64,000 bases of DNA from Karstenula rhodostoma CBS 690.94. Its lineage: Eukaryota; Ascomycota; Dothideomycetes; Pleosporales; Didymosphaeriaceae. Numbering within the stretch: the first letter of the stretch is position 1; each line of letters opens with the position of its first letter. This document shows positions 7,797-21,500 of the stretch, in pieces. The translations under genes were made by a program, and so were the position numbers. Location of the stretch: assembly GCA_010093485.1 (NCBI GenBank), contig MU001508.1:882051-946050 (forward strand), in the 5' to 3' direction. The notes under the pieces were generated by a model. The model saw nothing but the letters and a program-made list of their open reading frames with translations, searched no databases and was not told where the DNA came from.

Positions 7797-10700
7797 GCTT
7801 ATGAGGTGAAGGAAAAGGGAAATGGACAGTTGGGTTCAGATTATTGATTCTCCGTTGATGAAACCAAGCTACGTCGGAGTTACGCCAAAAGCCGATTTGA
7901 AGCTCCGCTCTTTCTGTAAGCTTTGCACGTGATCGTGTGCGACCGATGGAAGGTCTTATTTTAACGTTCTTTACCATTTCTACACCAAGAGCTCTATCTG
8001 CCACCAGAAAGCTTAAGCCTTAAGGTTTCACCAGGACTTGTTATTGTTACTGGAGATAACGTGTTTGGCTGCTAATTGACCACATGCGCCTCGGCCGCAA
8101 CTCGGGAGCGAGTATTATACGAAACCATACTTAACATGTAATCAGGATATCTATAAATGATCTGAGATTGTGTTCCTCGGCTAAGTACTGGCGAGCTATA
8201 GACTGTGAAGAGCAGAGTTGCAAAGGAATGATGGACTCTCACTATGGATGAACAGGATGCTATTTTAGATGTATGGGATAATCGTTCACGAGAAGTTCGT
8301 TATCATTCCTATTTGCCAGATGCACGCACGTGCGATTCGGCAATTCTCTTTGATAACCACAAAGATTCCAAATGTTGCGTGCCGTTCCGAAGGGTAAGCG
8401 AAGTGCACGTACATTAAACAGATTAAAGGGAAACTAGCTCGATACGTTATGTGTCTATGCACTCGAGCAACCAAGCCCTTAAAAGTTAGTCGTCATGAGC
8501 GGCAGCAGGCGAAGCTACTGTGCACCTACCTCTTGGAGGATCCCGCGTCCGATCGGCGACAACAGCACAGCCCCATCTTTCGAGATAACGCTGTGTAGTC
8601 TGAGCATGTGCGGTGGCAGTTCGTTTTTGAGTACTATCCCGAGCGTCAACTACATTCTTCGGGTAACAAGAGCTGCTCGCCCTCTCGCACGGCACTATAA
8701 GGCTTTAGGCACTGATGGTGGCGGAGCTGCTATATTAACTGCAGCAGGAATGGAATTCTGGGGCAGTATCTCGGTTCGATGCACAGCCTTAGGCGGCATG
8801 ACGTTGGGCGCGAAAGTGGACAGACGACGTCGCTTCGTTGCTGTGGATAATGATGAGCCCACATGACCCACCGGCATGGTGCACATGCCACAAGGCATCC
8901 TTGGAAAACGATTTTATGGAGCGTAGTCGCTTGAGGAGTCGGATGAACGGCTGTTAAGGGAGATCGGAGTCTTCGCAACAAACATCGATCTCAGCACCGT
9001 ACGAACAAGACAAATGAGTGTATCAATCGAGTGTCAAGCTACTGCTTTGTTCACGCAGAGGCTGCATACCACCACTGCTTAAAGTCTGCTATCTTGCAGT
9101 ACGATACTCAACATATGGGTTTGGACATGATCTTCCTAGGGTGTCAGTCCTTCAGTTCAGCACTTCCTATCATTCCACAACGGCTAGGTGCCTCCGCCAC
9201 CTATAATCCGCGGCCAAAAGCAAGTGCATAGCTCGTCAGTCACAATTGCGCTTGCTCATGGACGAATAGACTTTCAACATCATAGGGACCAACACTAAGA
9301 AAACAATTGTGTTGCGCCTAAGTCCACCTCTTCCATCGAGATAAAGTTGAATTATGAACTCACTATAGGATTGTATATTCTGTAGTGACTCGTTGTATAA
9401 TCTGTGTATGAAACAGAGCCATATGAATGCATAGTTGACGTTCACACGTCCCTGAGAGCTTAATGTGCGAACTTCAGTTTCCAAGAATGACGGTGAGTAG
9501 TATCACCGACGTTCAAGTTTGAAGATAGTTCGGCTCGAGACAAACTCTCCACGGAAGGAAACAAAGGCGAGACTTAGTCTAACATTTAATATTGGGTGAA
9601 ATAAGCCCCGAATCATGTATACCAAGACGTTCAAAAGACCCAAAGCGTGATACGCGTCCAGACTCGAGTATGTATTGGCCTCTTATTCCAGCAATCGGCG
9701 TGCTCTCCTTTGCCGATAGAAGGACCGATACTCTAGCAAGTAAATGTTCCAGGGTCAATGACATCCAGCACTACATTCCGGGAATGCAATCCAGCCTCAG
9801 CGACCCCGAGATTATCTGATCCGTCTCACTGTTTTGATATGCATGTACCGCACGATACTTGCAGAAGCAGGCCTGGCTCTATGCCTGCAGGCGCCGTTTC
9901 ATGGATGTTGAACCCCGGGACGCGGGCCATGCCACCAGTAAGCGAGTCTTTCTTTCCTCTCTCATCTCGCGTTCGCAATGTGCTATTTCGAATATCACTG
10001 ACAGGCTGGGGAGCGAGTTGCGCATGCAAGGGCGGCAGCCCTCGTATAGCGACGATCAGGAAGCCACGCCCAGATCTTCTCCCGCCCATCCCCCAGCCTT
10101 GCCGGCAAATCTCCCTTCTCGGAAGCGCCGCCCACTCAAACGCCCTGAATCGCTACATGCACGTCACACGCCAGCTATTGTATGCCTCGGACGAATCAGC
10201 AGCACACACGCTGGTCGCCGTCCAGCAGCGAGCATATGATTGTGCTGTGCCGCTCGGGCAAGAACGCTGCGCCGCAGCCTCGTGCGACTGCTCGAGCATT
10301 CGATTGAAGTCGATATGAAACAGAGGCTTCAGAATGGGCCACTGGTGTCGCGTGGCTCGGACATACTGTCTCTTGCGTTGGCAGTCTAAGCGCTCTGAGC
10401 CTCTATCACGACCGAGCTGATGACGTGTAAGATTCGTATCAACTGAAATACGCCACGGGATGGAGGGCGGGGAGGCGAAACACCTAGATCTCGTGCACCG
10501 TATCGGGATGTAGTCGGTGGTCGGCCATCGGAGAAGTGACATCTGGGGATCGAAACCGCCCCCCGGAATCGGTATTCTTCGACGTCCGACGTACACTGTA
10601 GAAATCGGTGCCAGAATCTTGCCCCCTTGCCTACGGCGCTGGACGACCGAACCTGCGCGAACCAGCTCAGCACACGTACAGCAGCGGAGGGGATGCGCTA

Positions 10701-12192
10701 CGCGCTCTCATGTAGCCACGGCAAGGCTAACATCCTGCATCCATTAACTGACCCTTCATTTTCGAATCGAATCGCATCTCCAGGATCCGTGTAGCGGGGG
10801 CGAAAGACACTGGACCACGCTGACGGGCGCCGTGTTCATCGCATCGCGGACCAAACCCTCCGCGCAAACACGAAACTGCACCGCCAAAAACGCTCCGACG
10901 CAATTGCGCTTGCAAGCAGCCCGTAGACCTCCCCCACCATGCATGTATGAGAAAATCTCACGCTCACCATCTCCGCACATACCCAGCCTCATTTCCGCCC
11001 ATCCTTCACGCCACGATCCTCATCCTGCTCTACGAGCAAAACTCCCACATGCATCCCCTCTCCCAGAAAAACTCTCAGTAGCACCCTAGCCCGGCCCCGT
11101 TCCTACCTCCCATAGCCCCATCCCCTCTGCCACTCCACTTCCCCCAAACACCTCGCTTCGGGGCCCCACTCCCCCCCACCCGCCTCCCGCACGAGTGATC
11201 CAGCACCCCCAACGCCGCCCACGAACCTCGCGCCCAGCCCAGCGCAAAAGGAACAGCACGCACTAGCCCGTGCCTATTACGGCTGGGAACCCCCTACGCC
11301 ATCGCGTCCGTTCCCTCTCCCGCCGTTGGATTCTCTTGGGCGCGCCTCCAATCCTTTGTCCGTTGCTGGCGCCGCCCGCTGTGCCGCCCGCGCCCAATCG
11401 CGCGCCGCAGATACGAGCAGCGAGAAGGAAAAGGAATGTTAGCCTAGCGTCGTGATGCGCGTGGGAAGAGCGGCGCGTGGCGGGCTGCCGTTGCGTTGCG
11501 TTGCGGCCTAGACTGGACTGAGGTCAAAGAAAGAACGGTTGTATTTGGAAGGGGGCGAGGATCAGGGGTTGGCTAGGGTGTAGAGTGCTAAGATGGGAAA
11601 CCGAGGGAGATGGGTAAAGACGTTTTGTGCTGGCGTGGATGGAAGGGCGCGCAAAGTGGGAAGTGGGAAGTGGCACAGTCGTTGCCGCGGGTAGGATGCG
11701 AGCCTCGCGCTTGCGTATGTGCATGCGATGAGAGGGCGCAGTTTTGGAGAGTCTGCCTCGCAGAGGGGGCTTTCCTACGCCGCGGAGGCTGCAGAGAGGG
11801 TTTAGATGGCTTTGTGTTTGTTCATCGGTGTGGTGCTGGTCTCATCATTGCCACGTTTTGCGCGTCGTTCCCGATGTAGTGGAAGGCACAGGTCGTATCA
11901 GCCCAAGATACAACTGCCAGAACACGGTGGCTTCAAAACATGCACATGCAATGAGTGGTGGGGTGACCCCGAAAGACGATTGTATTCAAGACAAGCCTAT
12001 ATGGGACTGGGTATGGAGAAGGGAAACGCCATCGCTGACGGCCGTAAAAGTATACACGTGGACATGTGAACCGCGCCGCAACACCAAAGTGGAAGGGCGG
12101 TGGGGAACAATAGACGCCTCAAGCTGGAGGCTAAAAACAAAAGACGGCGCACTGCCATCTCACGAACAGGGTATAGGACATAAACAAAACGC
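7797..12192. other. 4.4-kb gene-free interval
   Basis: Only short random reading frames. About 10900-11450 is C-rich on the plus strand with long pyrimidine tracts. A (GTTGC)n-like stretch lies near 11490. No transposon, RNA gene or recognisable protein fragment seen. Confidence 0.45.
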
Positions 12193-13525
12193 TTATTGAA
12201 TGTGGACATAGGGCATAAATGGATGTACTTCCACCGGGCTCATGGTGTAAGCAGCATATGGTGGCATGTGGTGCTCGTAGGTCGTGTATGGGGTTGGGCC
12301 GGGGTCGATTTCGGCCCATTTGCGCGCGCACTGCCGAGCAGTCCACTTCTCTGCTGCACCATACTCGAGCATCTAGCACGGTCAGCGGTGTCTTCATGAT
12401 GCGTGGGCGCTTTTGCTCACCTTTTGGGAAATGATGTCGAACTTGCTCTGAACCCAGTACTCGTGTGCCATGCGGAGTGCCTTGACGTCGGGTTCGGTCC
12501 ACACTCGCATGCGTTCTCGAAGCCGCTTCAGGCGCATTTGCAACGCGGGAATCTGGTACGTCTTGCCGAGATCTGACTGAAAGCGAGCAGCAATGTCCTT
12601 CCAAGGCATGCTTTCCTCGTCCTTGAGTCTGATAAGGAGACGGTCCTCTTCGCCTAGCTCTATTGTCGCCGAAGTGTTGGAGTCTGATCGTTTTCTCCTC
12701 TTTGACTGATCTGATTGCTCATCATCATCCTCGTGGGACCGTTTCGGAACGCTCCTGCGAGAGCCAGTTGGGTGGGGAGCGATCGGAGCATATAGACGGC
12801 GTCCATTCGGCAAATCGCCGGACAAGTCCATTGCTGGCTCGCTCAGACGAGGGCTACGAGGGTACGTCGGACTGGAGTAATAGTGCTGGTGCATGGTCGG
12901 TCCAGAAATGCCGAGCGGATTCATAGTCCAAGAAGGATACTCCAGGGGAGTACTTCGCGGTCGACTGGGCGAAAGGCCTCCGGAGAAATGGGTAGATGCG
13001 TCGGGAGAGGGTTCCTGATGGTGCTGGACGTACTCTGGCTGTGGCCTTTCCGAGCCTCGCGAGCAATGCGACACTGGAGAGAAGTTGCCTGCTGGGTGCT
13101 CTATGCTCGACGGTGCGGATACTGCGACGTCGGATGGTGACGAAAATTGGTGTTGTGGTGAGTATGGTCCAGCAGATGACGGATGTGAAGGAAGAAAGGT
13201 CTGGCTATATGAGAAAGCACCAAAAGTCTGCGAACGATCGGTCAGCATGGATGGCGGGGCAAGTGAGCGGCTGACGAACCTCGTTTTGAGCGTCCGGGGC
13301 CGAAACCGAAGCGCCAAACCAACTCGAAGAGGGCGGAGCTTCTTGCGTGGGAAGCGGGCTGTCGTGCAGGCGCGGGACAAAGGTGGTCAGCGACTCTGGC
13401 GTCATGGGAGTGGGCGAAGAGGCAGAAGAGCCGTAGCAGTGAGAGGAGTACGACGGCCAGGGAGAGTTGGTAGACAGCTGCAGATGCGGCGATGGGGGCA
13501 CAGCACTTTCAAGTAGGGCCGGCAT
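12193..13525 (-). CDS. Myb/SANT-like DNA-binding protein
   Basis: Three exons on the minus strand, 13525-13280, 13227-12421 and 12372-12193, with introns of 52 and 48 bp, encode 410 aa. The N-terminal two thirds is Ser/Pro-rich and disordered. A basic nuclear-localisation-type KRRKR lies near residue 258. Residues ~276-325 (GEEDRLLIRLKDEESMPWKD and following) form a helix-turn-helix Myb-like module. Residues ~327-390 (WTEPDVKALRMAHEYW..., continuing across the second intron into KWTARQCARKWAEI) form a second one. The third exon only makes sense in the spliced frame, which supports the join. The first donor, GTTCGT, is non-consensus. It probably acts in the nucleus as a transcriptional regulator; targets unknown. 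Start taken at the Met after GACC (good context); the frame is open further upstream. Confidence 0.82.
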
Positions 13526-16500
13526 GGTCACGACTGTGCCGGACGCGGGAAGCAGATTGGATTGGTCTGGAAGCACGAGTGAGGAGCCGTGCGTGGTGTG
13601 CTTAGGCTGGGCACGGTGAGGCGCGGGAGCTGTAATGTGCTTTGATGGAGGTAGATGATGATCGTGACCGGAGCAGACTGAGGAGCATCTATGCGGATAT
13701 ATCAACTCATGGCGATGGTAGCAGGGCCCAGCGGTCGAGCTAGCTGGAAGCTGTGGACAAGCCTTAGTGCGACAACTCTATCGACGCCCCCGGTTCGCGG
13801 ATTTGAAGGATGGCTCAACGCACAGGCAAGCCAGGGCGTGCATCTTAGCGCCTGCACGCTGGAATCCATGCTGCATCAACGCCCCATGGATCATGGATGA
13901 TTGCGCTGGAGCCGCACGGCGACCACAGGCCCCTGGGCTGTTGAACGGCTGCGCCCGGCCCAATGGCGACCTGGCCGCCTGTCAGGAACGACATGTTGGG
14001 AGTCGGTGACAGAGACTCGAGCAGCTTGGCCGTTGCGCCGTCTGCGGGATGCTGGTGGATCTGTAACGGGGGCGGGCGGGAGTCGTTGTGAATGTCACTG
14101 AGGCGGGCCGAGAAGGAGGTCCAAACTGTCGCAAGTACAGTACAGCCTCGCTGGCGGCGTGCTGGCGAACGTATGCTCTGTCGCTCCTCGCGGCTAGTAC
14201 GTCGCTGGCCGTACGATCCTTCGCGCGTCCATGTAGCCGTCTTCGGAGCTAGAGACAGCTTCGCCAGTCAATTAGCGGTGCCTAAAGGTCGCAAATTCTG
14301 CCTGAAGCGGCGCCCCGGTCTGGGTGGTCATCGTTGACGACAGCCACAGCGCCGTGCAGGACGCCAAAGCCCGCTAATTTGCTGCTTCCGGTGCCACGCT
14401 CGTCTACAACCTCAGCTCTCCAACTGAACTGGTCTACAGTACGAGACGGATACGCTACCACTAGAGCCCCCTCGTCCTCAGGCTCGGGGTGTCTCAAAGC
14501 GACCATTGTATTTCCTGCAAAACTGCCCGTGGGTTCTGTTCGCAGCAATTGCTGCGATGCGCAATACCACCACGTGCCTTCGTGCACCATAGACCTCGCT
14601 CATGACTAGGCAAGTTCAGGGATCCACTGCCTCACTCACGCCCCCGTCGTGCTCGCCAGCCTACCTGTGGTTTCGTATCATCTTACAGCTACGAAGCTCA
14701 CCGGGGACCGACCACGGCGCGCCTCAACATCGACCGCGTCAACGCCAGTGAACAACTTGTCCTTCAGCTGCAGCATGAAGGTCAATGATTCGGTCACTGT
14801 TATCGGTAGCGACTGTTCCAACTTTCTGCATCTGCTTAGGGTTGTCTTGTATGGATTGCGAACGCCGCTTCGCATTCACCTGCAGCCAGCCGCAGACTGA
14901 ATTGCACCGACATACAAATCTCTTGATTAGCATGCACCAGCGCCACCTCGCCACCACACAGGCGACCGCTACTGATCCACATGGTATTCGGGCCTGTCGC
15001 CATCTTGTCGTTGCGGGTCCAGATCAATTATGGAAATCATCCATAGTCGTGGATGTAGGGTCCTGCGAGGAGAAACCTTTGCCATGCAAGCCTGGACCCT
15101 TGAGCCGCTACTTTTAGCGGAGGCGGCTACGGTAAGGCTTACAGTCTGGTTGGAGGAGTAGTCTGCCTCGTCCTATAATGAACTGTTACTTTAGCTGCGC
15201 TCCTAGAATTGTGACTAATCCGGGACACTCGCTGAGCCTCCGCGTCGTCTTCAATCCGAATCCTCCACAGCACGTGCGCCGACCTATTGTTCTCAGCATG
15301 TCTCACTCCACCGCTATCGGCACGCTGCGGATGCCCATGTGCCCTTGTGCCCTACATGTCGTTTCGGCCACCGGACTCCGGCAAGCCGCGAAACACAAAA
15401 CCGACTTCAAGATCGCCGGACGGGACCACACGGGACGTTTTGGGAACCCGGAAGGCCTGTCAAGTTCTGGTGGGACCATCGCGTGTCCATGCTTGACGTG
15501 GTTGAGATGCATAAGTCGCTAAGACGACATGACAGGAACCATACTGTCGGTAAAGAGGATATCGCGATAACCGCAGCTGTTGTGGCACAATACGGATTTG
15601 GTCCGGAGTGCTAGGCTGTGACAATTCTCGATGCAGCTCAGTCGCTTTCAGCATTGCCATGCCATGCTTTGCTCAATGTAGATGCAGGTAGTGGAAGCTC
15701 ACGTGCTGCTGGCCTGTCGGGGATCATCTGAACAAGAATCAAGCTGGCGCCGGGGGCTAAATTAGCGACAACCGGGCATTGGCGACTACCTAGATGCGTG
15801 ATGAAGCGTCGTAAGGCATGCACAGAATTCGTCGCAACGGACTTGTTTACCACTAGGGCCGCGGGGCGACTGTTGGACTGGTTTCCTGCTAAGGCATGGA
15901 CTTGTGCTGTATGTCGCCGATTCAACATGCTGGTAGGAGATCCCAATGGGGATCATCATGTCCTGAGGCGGTGGCTCCTCCGGGGTTGGCGTTCTTTCGC
16001 TGCAATCGCGCCACTGCCAATAGGCTGTCAAATTTGGAGGTTGTAAACGATTCTCTGGTCTGGATTCAGCAGGACAACCAACCGTTCGTTGATGCGAGGT
16101 TTCCGATCGTAGGTACTGGGATCTGTATGGCATTATGCATGCCACTGCCCTGCATCTTCAATTCAGGGTCCCGGGTGGGTACTCTTCCCTGCTGACAGGC
16201 GAACTCGTCAAGCTTCAAGGTAAAACCCTGGAGCCTGATCGCCTAGGTGAGGATAGCCGTTTGCTAGAAGTACATTGGGGCTTACAGCCAGCGCACGTAC
16301 GCTCGAGCGTTAATGCTTACTTGCAGTACAGCCACGGCAGCTGGCATTGGATTTTCAAGATCCGCGTCTTGCGCTCCACCGTAGGCAGCACTGAGGGTCG
16401 ATAGTGAACGTTGTACAGTTTTCAATGGCTCAGTTGAGGTCCGACTCCGCGGTGTGTTAGCTCGAGGATGTCTCAACCAGCAACACTGCAGACGGAGTAG

Positions 16501-17383
16501 CAACACCAGCAGGCTGCATGGGTACTACCGGTGGCATGAACCAGCGGAGCAGATGGCTTGGGCACGGCTGCCCGGTGGCAGACGTTGACCCACCGAGGGT
16601 GCAGATTCCGTTGCTGCCACAGCGAGACTGGCCAAGAGGATGAGGCTTTGCACACCCACTGTGTAGCAGATGTCAATGGCGCAGTACCCAGATGGCTTGG
16701 GGGCAATTTAGGAAGGCACAGCTACAGCAACGTGCAAGAGCCGTGGCGGGTGCGGCGCGTCCGCAACTGATCGTTACCGGCAGACAGCCGAGGCGGCGTT
16801 CACAGATGCAGGTATTCTTGCAGCGGAGTCAGGGTCCAAGGTTCCCTCAGGCTGGGACACGAGGTAATGTGTTGGATGGGTCCTCTGGCGTACTGGCGTG
16901 CTCTCCCCACGGGCGCTCGCCAGGCGTGTCCGGGCCCAGGGTGTGTTTTTGCAGCATGCATGTCTATGAGTGAAGAATTGCGGCGGCTTGCTCTCCGTGC
17001 TGGAGCTGGCGCACACAGTGACGAAGCAAACGGTAAACGGCAAACGGTGGTGGAACATTCAGGCTTAGGGCTGCAGTGTGGACTGTGGACACGGAGACGT
17101 CAGCGGGACTAGGCCCAGGACGGCTAGTCGCACATCGACGGTGCAGGCTTCGGGCCGGACACTACGACCTCATTCCACGTTGACACTTTCCAACATCCAG
17201 ACCGCAGCCTGCTGCCCCAATAGCGAACACGCTCCTTCACGCGGCCCCCACCATCACCTTCGACTCGCACACTGGCTCCGCGCCATCCGACGCGTGCTGG
17301 GCACCTCGACGCGACTCCCTGCCAAAGCTCCGGCCTCCGCTGCCGGCCGCGTGCTGCGTAGCACGTCGCACCCGCTGCCCGCC
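13526..17383. other. 3.9-kb divergent intergenic region
   Basis: Lies head to head between the Myb-like gene and the Erd2 gene, so it holds both promoters. No repeats, RNA genes or protein homologies recognised. Confidence 0.45.
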
Positions 17384-18550
17384 ATGGGCTTCAACGTCTT
17401 CCACGTCCTCGGCGACGTCTCGCACACCGTCTCGAAGCTCATCCTGATATGGGCCATTCACGCCAACAGCAGCGCTGAAGGTGGGCGAACCCCCGCTGCC
17501 TCGAGGCCCGGCTGACGCGCTCCCCAGGTGTCTCCCTCCTCACGCAGGTGCTCTACGCCCTTGTCTTCTGCTCGCGCTACCTCGACATATTCACCACCTC
17601 GCCTGCCCAAGACTTTGCCCACACATGGAACTTCTCGCTAAAGGTGAGAGCACGCAGGGCATCCTACTGGGCACGCAGCTAAGCGCAGCCAGATATTCTA
17701 CACTCTGTCCTCGTTCTACATCATATTCCTCATGACTAGCGTACATGCTCGCACAAGGGAACGCGAGAAGGCGTGGAAGTTTGGCATGTACTGCCTTCTT
17801 GCACCAATTGCCATCACTCCCTTCTGGTACTGGCTGTTTCGCGAGACTGTCATTGGTAAGAACGCGTTTTTGAAGATTATGTGGGTCTTTTCCGAGATCC
17901 TCGAAGCAGGCGCCGTTGTTCCGCAGCTCTTGCTGCTGCGTCAAACAACCGTGCCCACCGTGCTTGACTCCTTCTATCTGGTCGCTCTCGGAGCCTATCG
18001 CTTTCTCTACATCCTCAATTGGATCACCCGTGCGACAAAAGAAGATGATTACAAGGACCCTACTTCTTGGGTATGGGGAACCATCCAGACAGCGCTTATT
18101 CTCGACTTTGCCTGGGTGTATTGGAGCCGACAGCGGGTGAAGCTCCGACGAGGCGGCGTCGTAGACTCGGAGGATCTGGGCCGTGGTTGGCTTGTTGGCC
18201 GCTTTGTGGGTCGGAAAAGTGTTGATTTCGATTATGACCAAGAAGAAGCCCGGCCCGCTGACCAGGACGATCGCCCAAAGAACGCGTGGGGACGGCGAGG
18301 CATCTCGGTCTCTGCAGATGAGGATGTGCATGGCGCCCCTCGTCGCAAGAGCCCTGGGCCGGGCAACGCAGATCCAGAAGCTCAGCCTCTGGCAGACCCT
18401 GCCGCTTTTGAAGACGACGAGAGCGACGACGGTCTGGACGCGCCACGTCCAGCAGCACACGAGAGCGGAGTGATGGGCGGCGACGAGTGGAACGAGGACG
18501 TCGATGCAGACGCACAGGAGCATACAGGAGCTCCCGAACGAACTTCATAG
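17384..18550 (+). CDS. ERD2: ER lumen protein-retaining receptor (HDEL/KDEL receptor)
   Basis: Exons 17384-17480, 17528-17643 and 17693-18550, with introns of 47 and 49 bp, encode 356 aa. Seven-helix Golgi/ER receptor that returns HDEL/KDEL-tailed proteins to the ER in COPI vesicles. Family hallmarks are present in order: N-terminal MGFNVFHVLGDVSH, the SRYLDIF motif in exon 2 with a TSPAQD-type loop, and LEAGAVVPQLLLLRQT, the equivalent of the LEAVAIVPQL signature. Yeast Erd2 is 219 aa. The extra length is a hydrophilic C-terminal tail of about 130 residues, rich in Asp, Glu and Pro, after the last membrane segment. Tails of this type occur in filamentous-fungal Erd2. The Met at 17384 aligns with the family start. 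Confidence 0.95.
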
Positions 18551-21500
18551 TTCAATCGTCATCTCATCTAGGCATTGTTACAGGCTCGATCTCCGTGTAC
18601 CATGGCACGTAACGGGAATCGGAAGCACAAGTGCAAGGACGGTCCATCCTTCAGCTGTCGGCGTGCATATCGTACACTTGCTATTAGCGACGCAATTGAT
18701 ACCTTTGTCTATTACGGAATCTTGTCCGTTTACATCTTCGGCCTCATTCTGATCAATCTCACGGCCACGTGTTTGCATAAGTAGAATTGTGAATCACCAC
18801 AACGATGACTGAATCAACAACCTGGACGGACGATGGCGGAAGGATCCTTCGCAACGGTCTGGCGCCCGCCGCAACCCGTTAGCCGTCAGCAACAACCTTA
18901 CTCAGTAGTACATGCATCTAAGCGAGCTTAATTTTAAACTGGATGACGCCCCATGACCTGTCTTCCGCTCCGATATCTCGCCCAGAGACCGAACTCACCC
19001 GACTACATCGCCTTGCGGCCTGATCAAGCGTTACTGCGCTGCTGTGGCCGGTGTCAAAGAATACTGTATCGCTATAAGCTATCTGAACACCGGCCTTCTG
19101 AAGCTGTCTAGCTGACTTCTCGCACGGCTGCGTAAAGCGTGTTTCGAATGTCACCACCAGCTAGCTCGCCTTCTGTCCTAACTTGTGACAAACGAGTCAC
19201 TGCCAGTCGAACATACCCACTGTGGTATCAGTTGCGTGCGAAGTGTACATCCGTACATGAAAGCTGCATAGGGTCCGGTCCTAAAGACTGGCGCGAACTT
19301 GGGTGTTAAGGATGCTAACCGCTCTGCCTCTATCGTTTCAGGAGCGCTGCGCCTACGCTAGCGAACGCCTTCTCGATAGGATTACTCCTCTGCCAACGAG
19401 ACTCACGATTTCAAGCCTGCGAAAAATCACCCTTTGAATTCGGCGATCGGAGCATGTCATCCTGGCATGCACGAACGCCGATGCGCTGCTGCCCTGCTGC
19501 TGCGGTCTCGAACATCGGTGAAGCCTATCTTACTGTACCCGTAGCCATGTATGCGCTATGCCCGTTGTAAGGGTACTTGCATGGGAGGGCTCACGTGCCG
19601 CAAGACCAGGCGCATACATACGTATTTCTTGCAGCTACCAACCCCTCACTAACCGTCTTCTACTCCACACCTTGGCAGCGGTAGTTGAAGTCACTAAATA
19701 GCGTATGTGCCCCCGTGCACTGCGAGATGTGGTTTTCTAGCCACGGACGGCTACACCGCGATGCACCGCGAATGAACTCACATGTGCATGATTCCTTGCG
19801 ACGGACGGAAGTCCCGCTGAACGATCGGGAAAGCGGCATCGCATTTCAAGTATTTCGAGTAAGCCTGTCCCGATGCTGTGGTTTGCTTCCTGATTATCTG
19901 ATATCGCGAGTGAGAGGGCGGCCGTTTCCCACCACCATAGCGCATCCGAGTCGAACCGAGCCGAATCGTTTACATCTTCAGCGTTTGCCTTCTCTCATGG
20001 TAGGATTTATGGTTCTGTTATTACCCCTCCGATCGTCGGAGGATGAACTCGGTTGCGGGAGGCTACCAATGACAGTTTCAAGAGGACAGTGATCGCATCC
20101 CATACATGAGGTCGAGACACCGAGGCACCGTGAGCGGTAAATGCGATCTTGGGTGGATCCGGGATACAGTATACAGCGTGAAGCCCACCGGTGCTTTTGC
20201 CACGGTACCTATACAAAAATACCCGTGACGGGTCGCAGTAGAAGCCATATACGGCGTTAGGCGAGCACCGTGACGAGCTTCGCCATTGCGTGCCAGCGAC
20301 TAGTAGACGCTTCAGGCTTCGAGACGGCGCTATTAACCCGCTATTGTGCTCTTAACTGCCCCGTAAGGCTAAATGAAAGGCAGTCGCACCGATAACCAGG
20401 CGCCTCGGTCGTCATATGCAGGAGTAGCCCTACCACGTTGTAGGTTGAGTGGTATCAGGTCCTTTGGAAGAGACCCACCGCTTTGGGTAGGAAGACATTG
20501 ACCTCAACTCACGGGGCACTCTCCGTGAATCTAACGCTCTGGGGGTCCAGGCCTGTGGCTGTAGTGCGACGCTACGTCACATGGCGATTCCCATCAACAT
20601 GGCCGTTAGCATCGCATGGGATGGTCACTGGTGAGAATGGCGGATCCATCACAATGCCGGCATCACGGATGAGGGCATCTTACCGATGAGATGGTCCAGA
20701 CGGAGCTGTGGCCAGCGGAGCTTCGTTCCGCGTAGACGCTCACACACGTTCGAGGCAAAAGTAAGACTACATCTGGTGGCATCCACCTCAACAATTCAGA
20801 TGGTCCAGGAGACAAGCTCTACTACACAATCGTGCTTACTGACCGGATTTGACAGATCAGATAATCCGTCTAGTCGCTAAGCACGGAGCGTTTCTTTTGG
20901 GGCTGTGGACAAGACGGGCAGATTAGCGAGAGTCGTTAGGCTGCCCATTGAACGTATGACGAGACGTTCGTGGAATGCGTGCATGCGCCTGCATCGCCTG
21001 TCAGCAGGATGTGGACCCTGGTTGCCCACGACTCTCCACGCGACGGAAGCCACTCCATCTGCCTGCGGCGCGTACATACCAATACCGCGTGCAGTGGTGG
21101 CCCACTTCGCCAAAGGCCAGCATACGCCAACGTGGCCGCCGTGTTCGCAAGGTATTGCCAATTGGCAACGACTTGGTGTGGAGATGCATTGCGCTTCCTT
21201 CGCGAGGTCGACAGACGCCTCTTTTAACTTTACCCACCCGTTCAGCAGCCTATCTTGTACCCAGGACCAATGACCAAAGCATCGGTACAACATGCCCTTA
21301 TCTCAAGGCCAGGCGGACCGGCCGGGATAGATGCAGCCGTATTCGACGGCCCATCCCGCACGCCGATAATTCCTTGGTGGCTTGGGTTGCTTTTGGCGTC
21401 AACAGGGTGTGAGCTTCTTAAGCTATCTAGTACTGGACATGTACAACAATCCCTAAGACTCAGTGTAGCTACGGCTACAACTATAACAAGTCTACTCGAG

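Noticed and set aside
9758..10318. 186-codon plus-strand frame
   Set aside because: Unordered composition, overlapping frames on both strands and no recognisable motif.
17591..18523. 310-codon frame antisense to the Erd2 gene
   Set aside because: Mirror of a strongly conserved coding region on the plus strand.
19270..19365. tRNA-like string on the minus strand (GAGCGGTTAGCATCC... AAGTTCGCGCC)
   Set aside because: No acceptor or T-stem pairing could be found.
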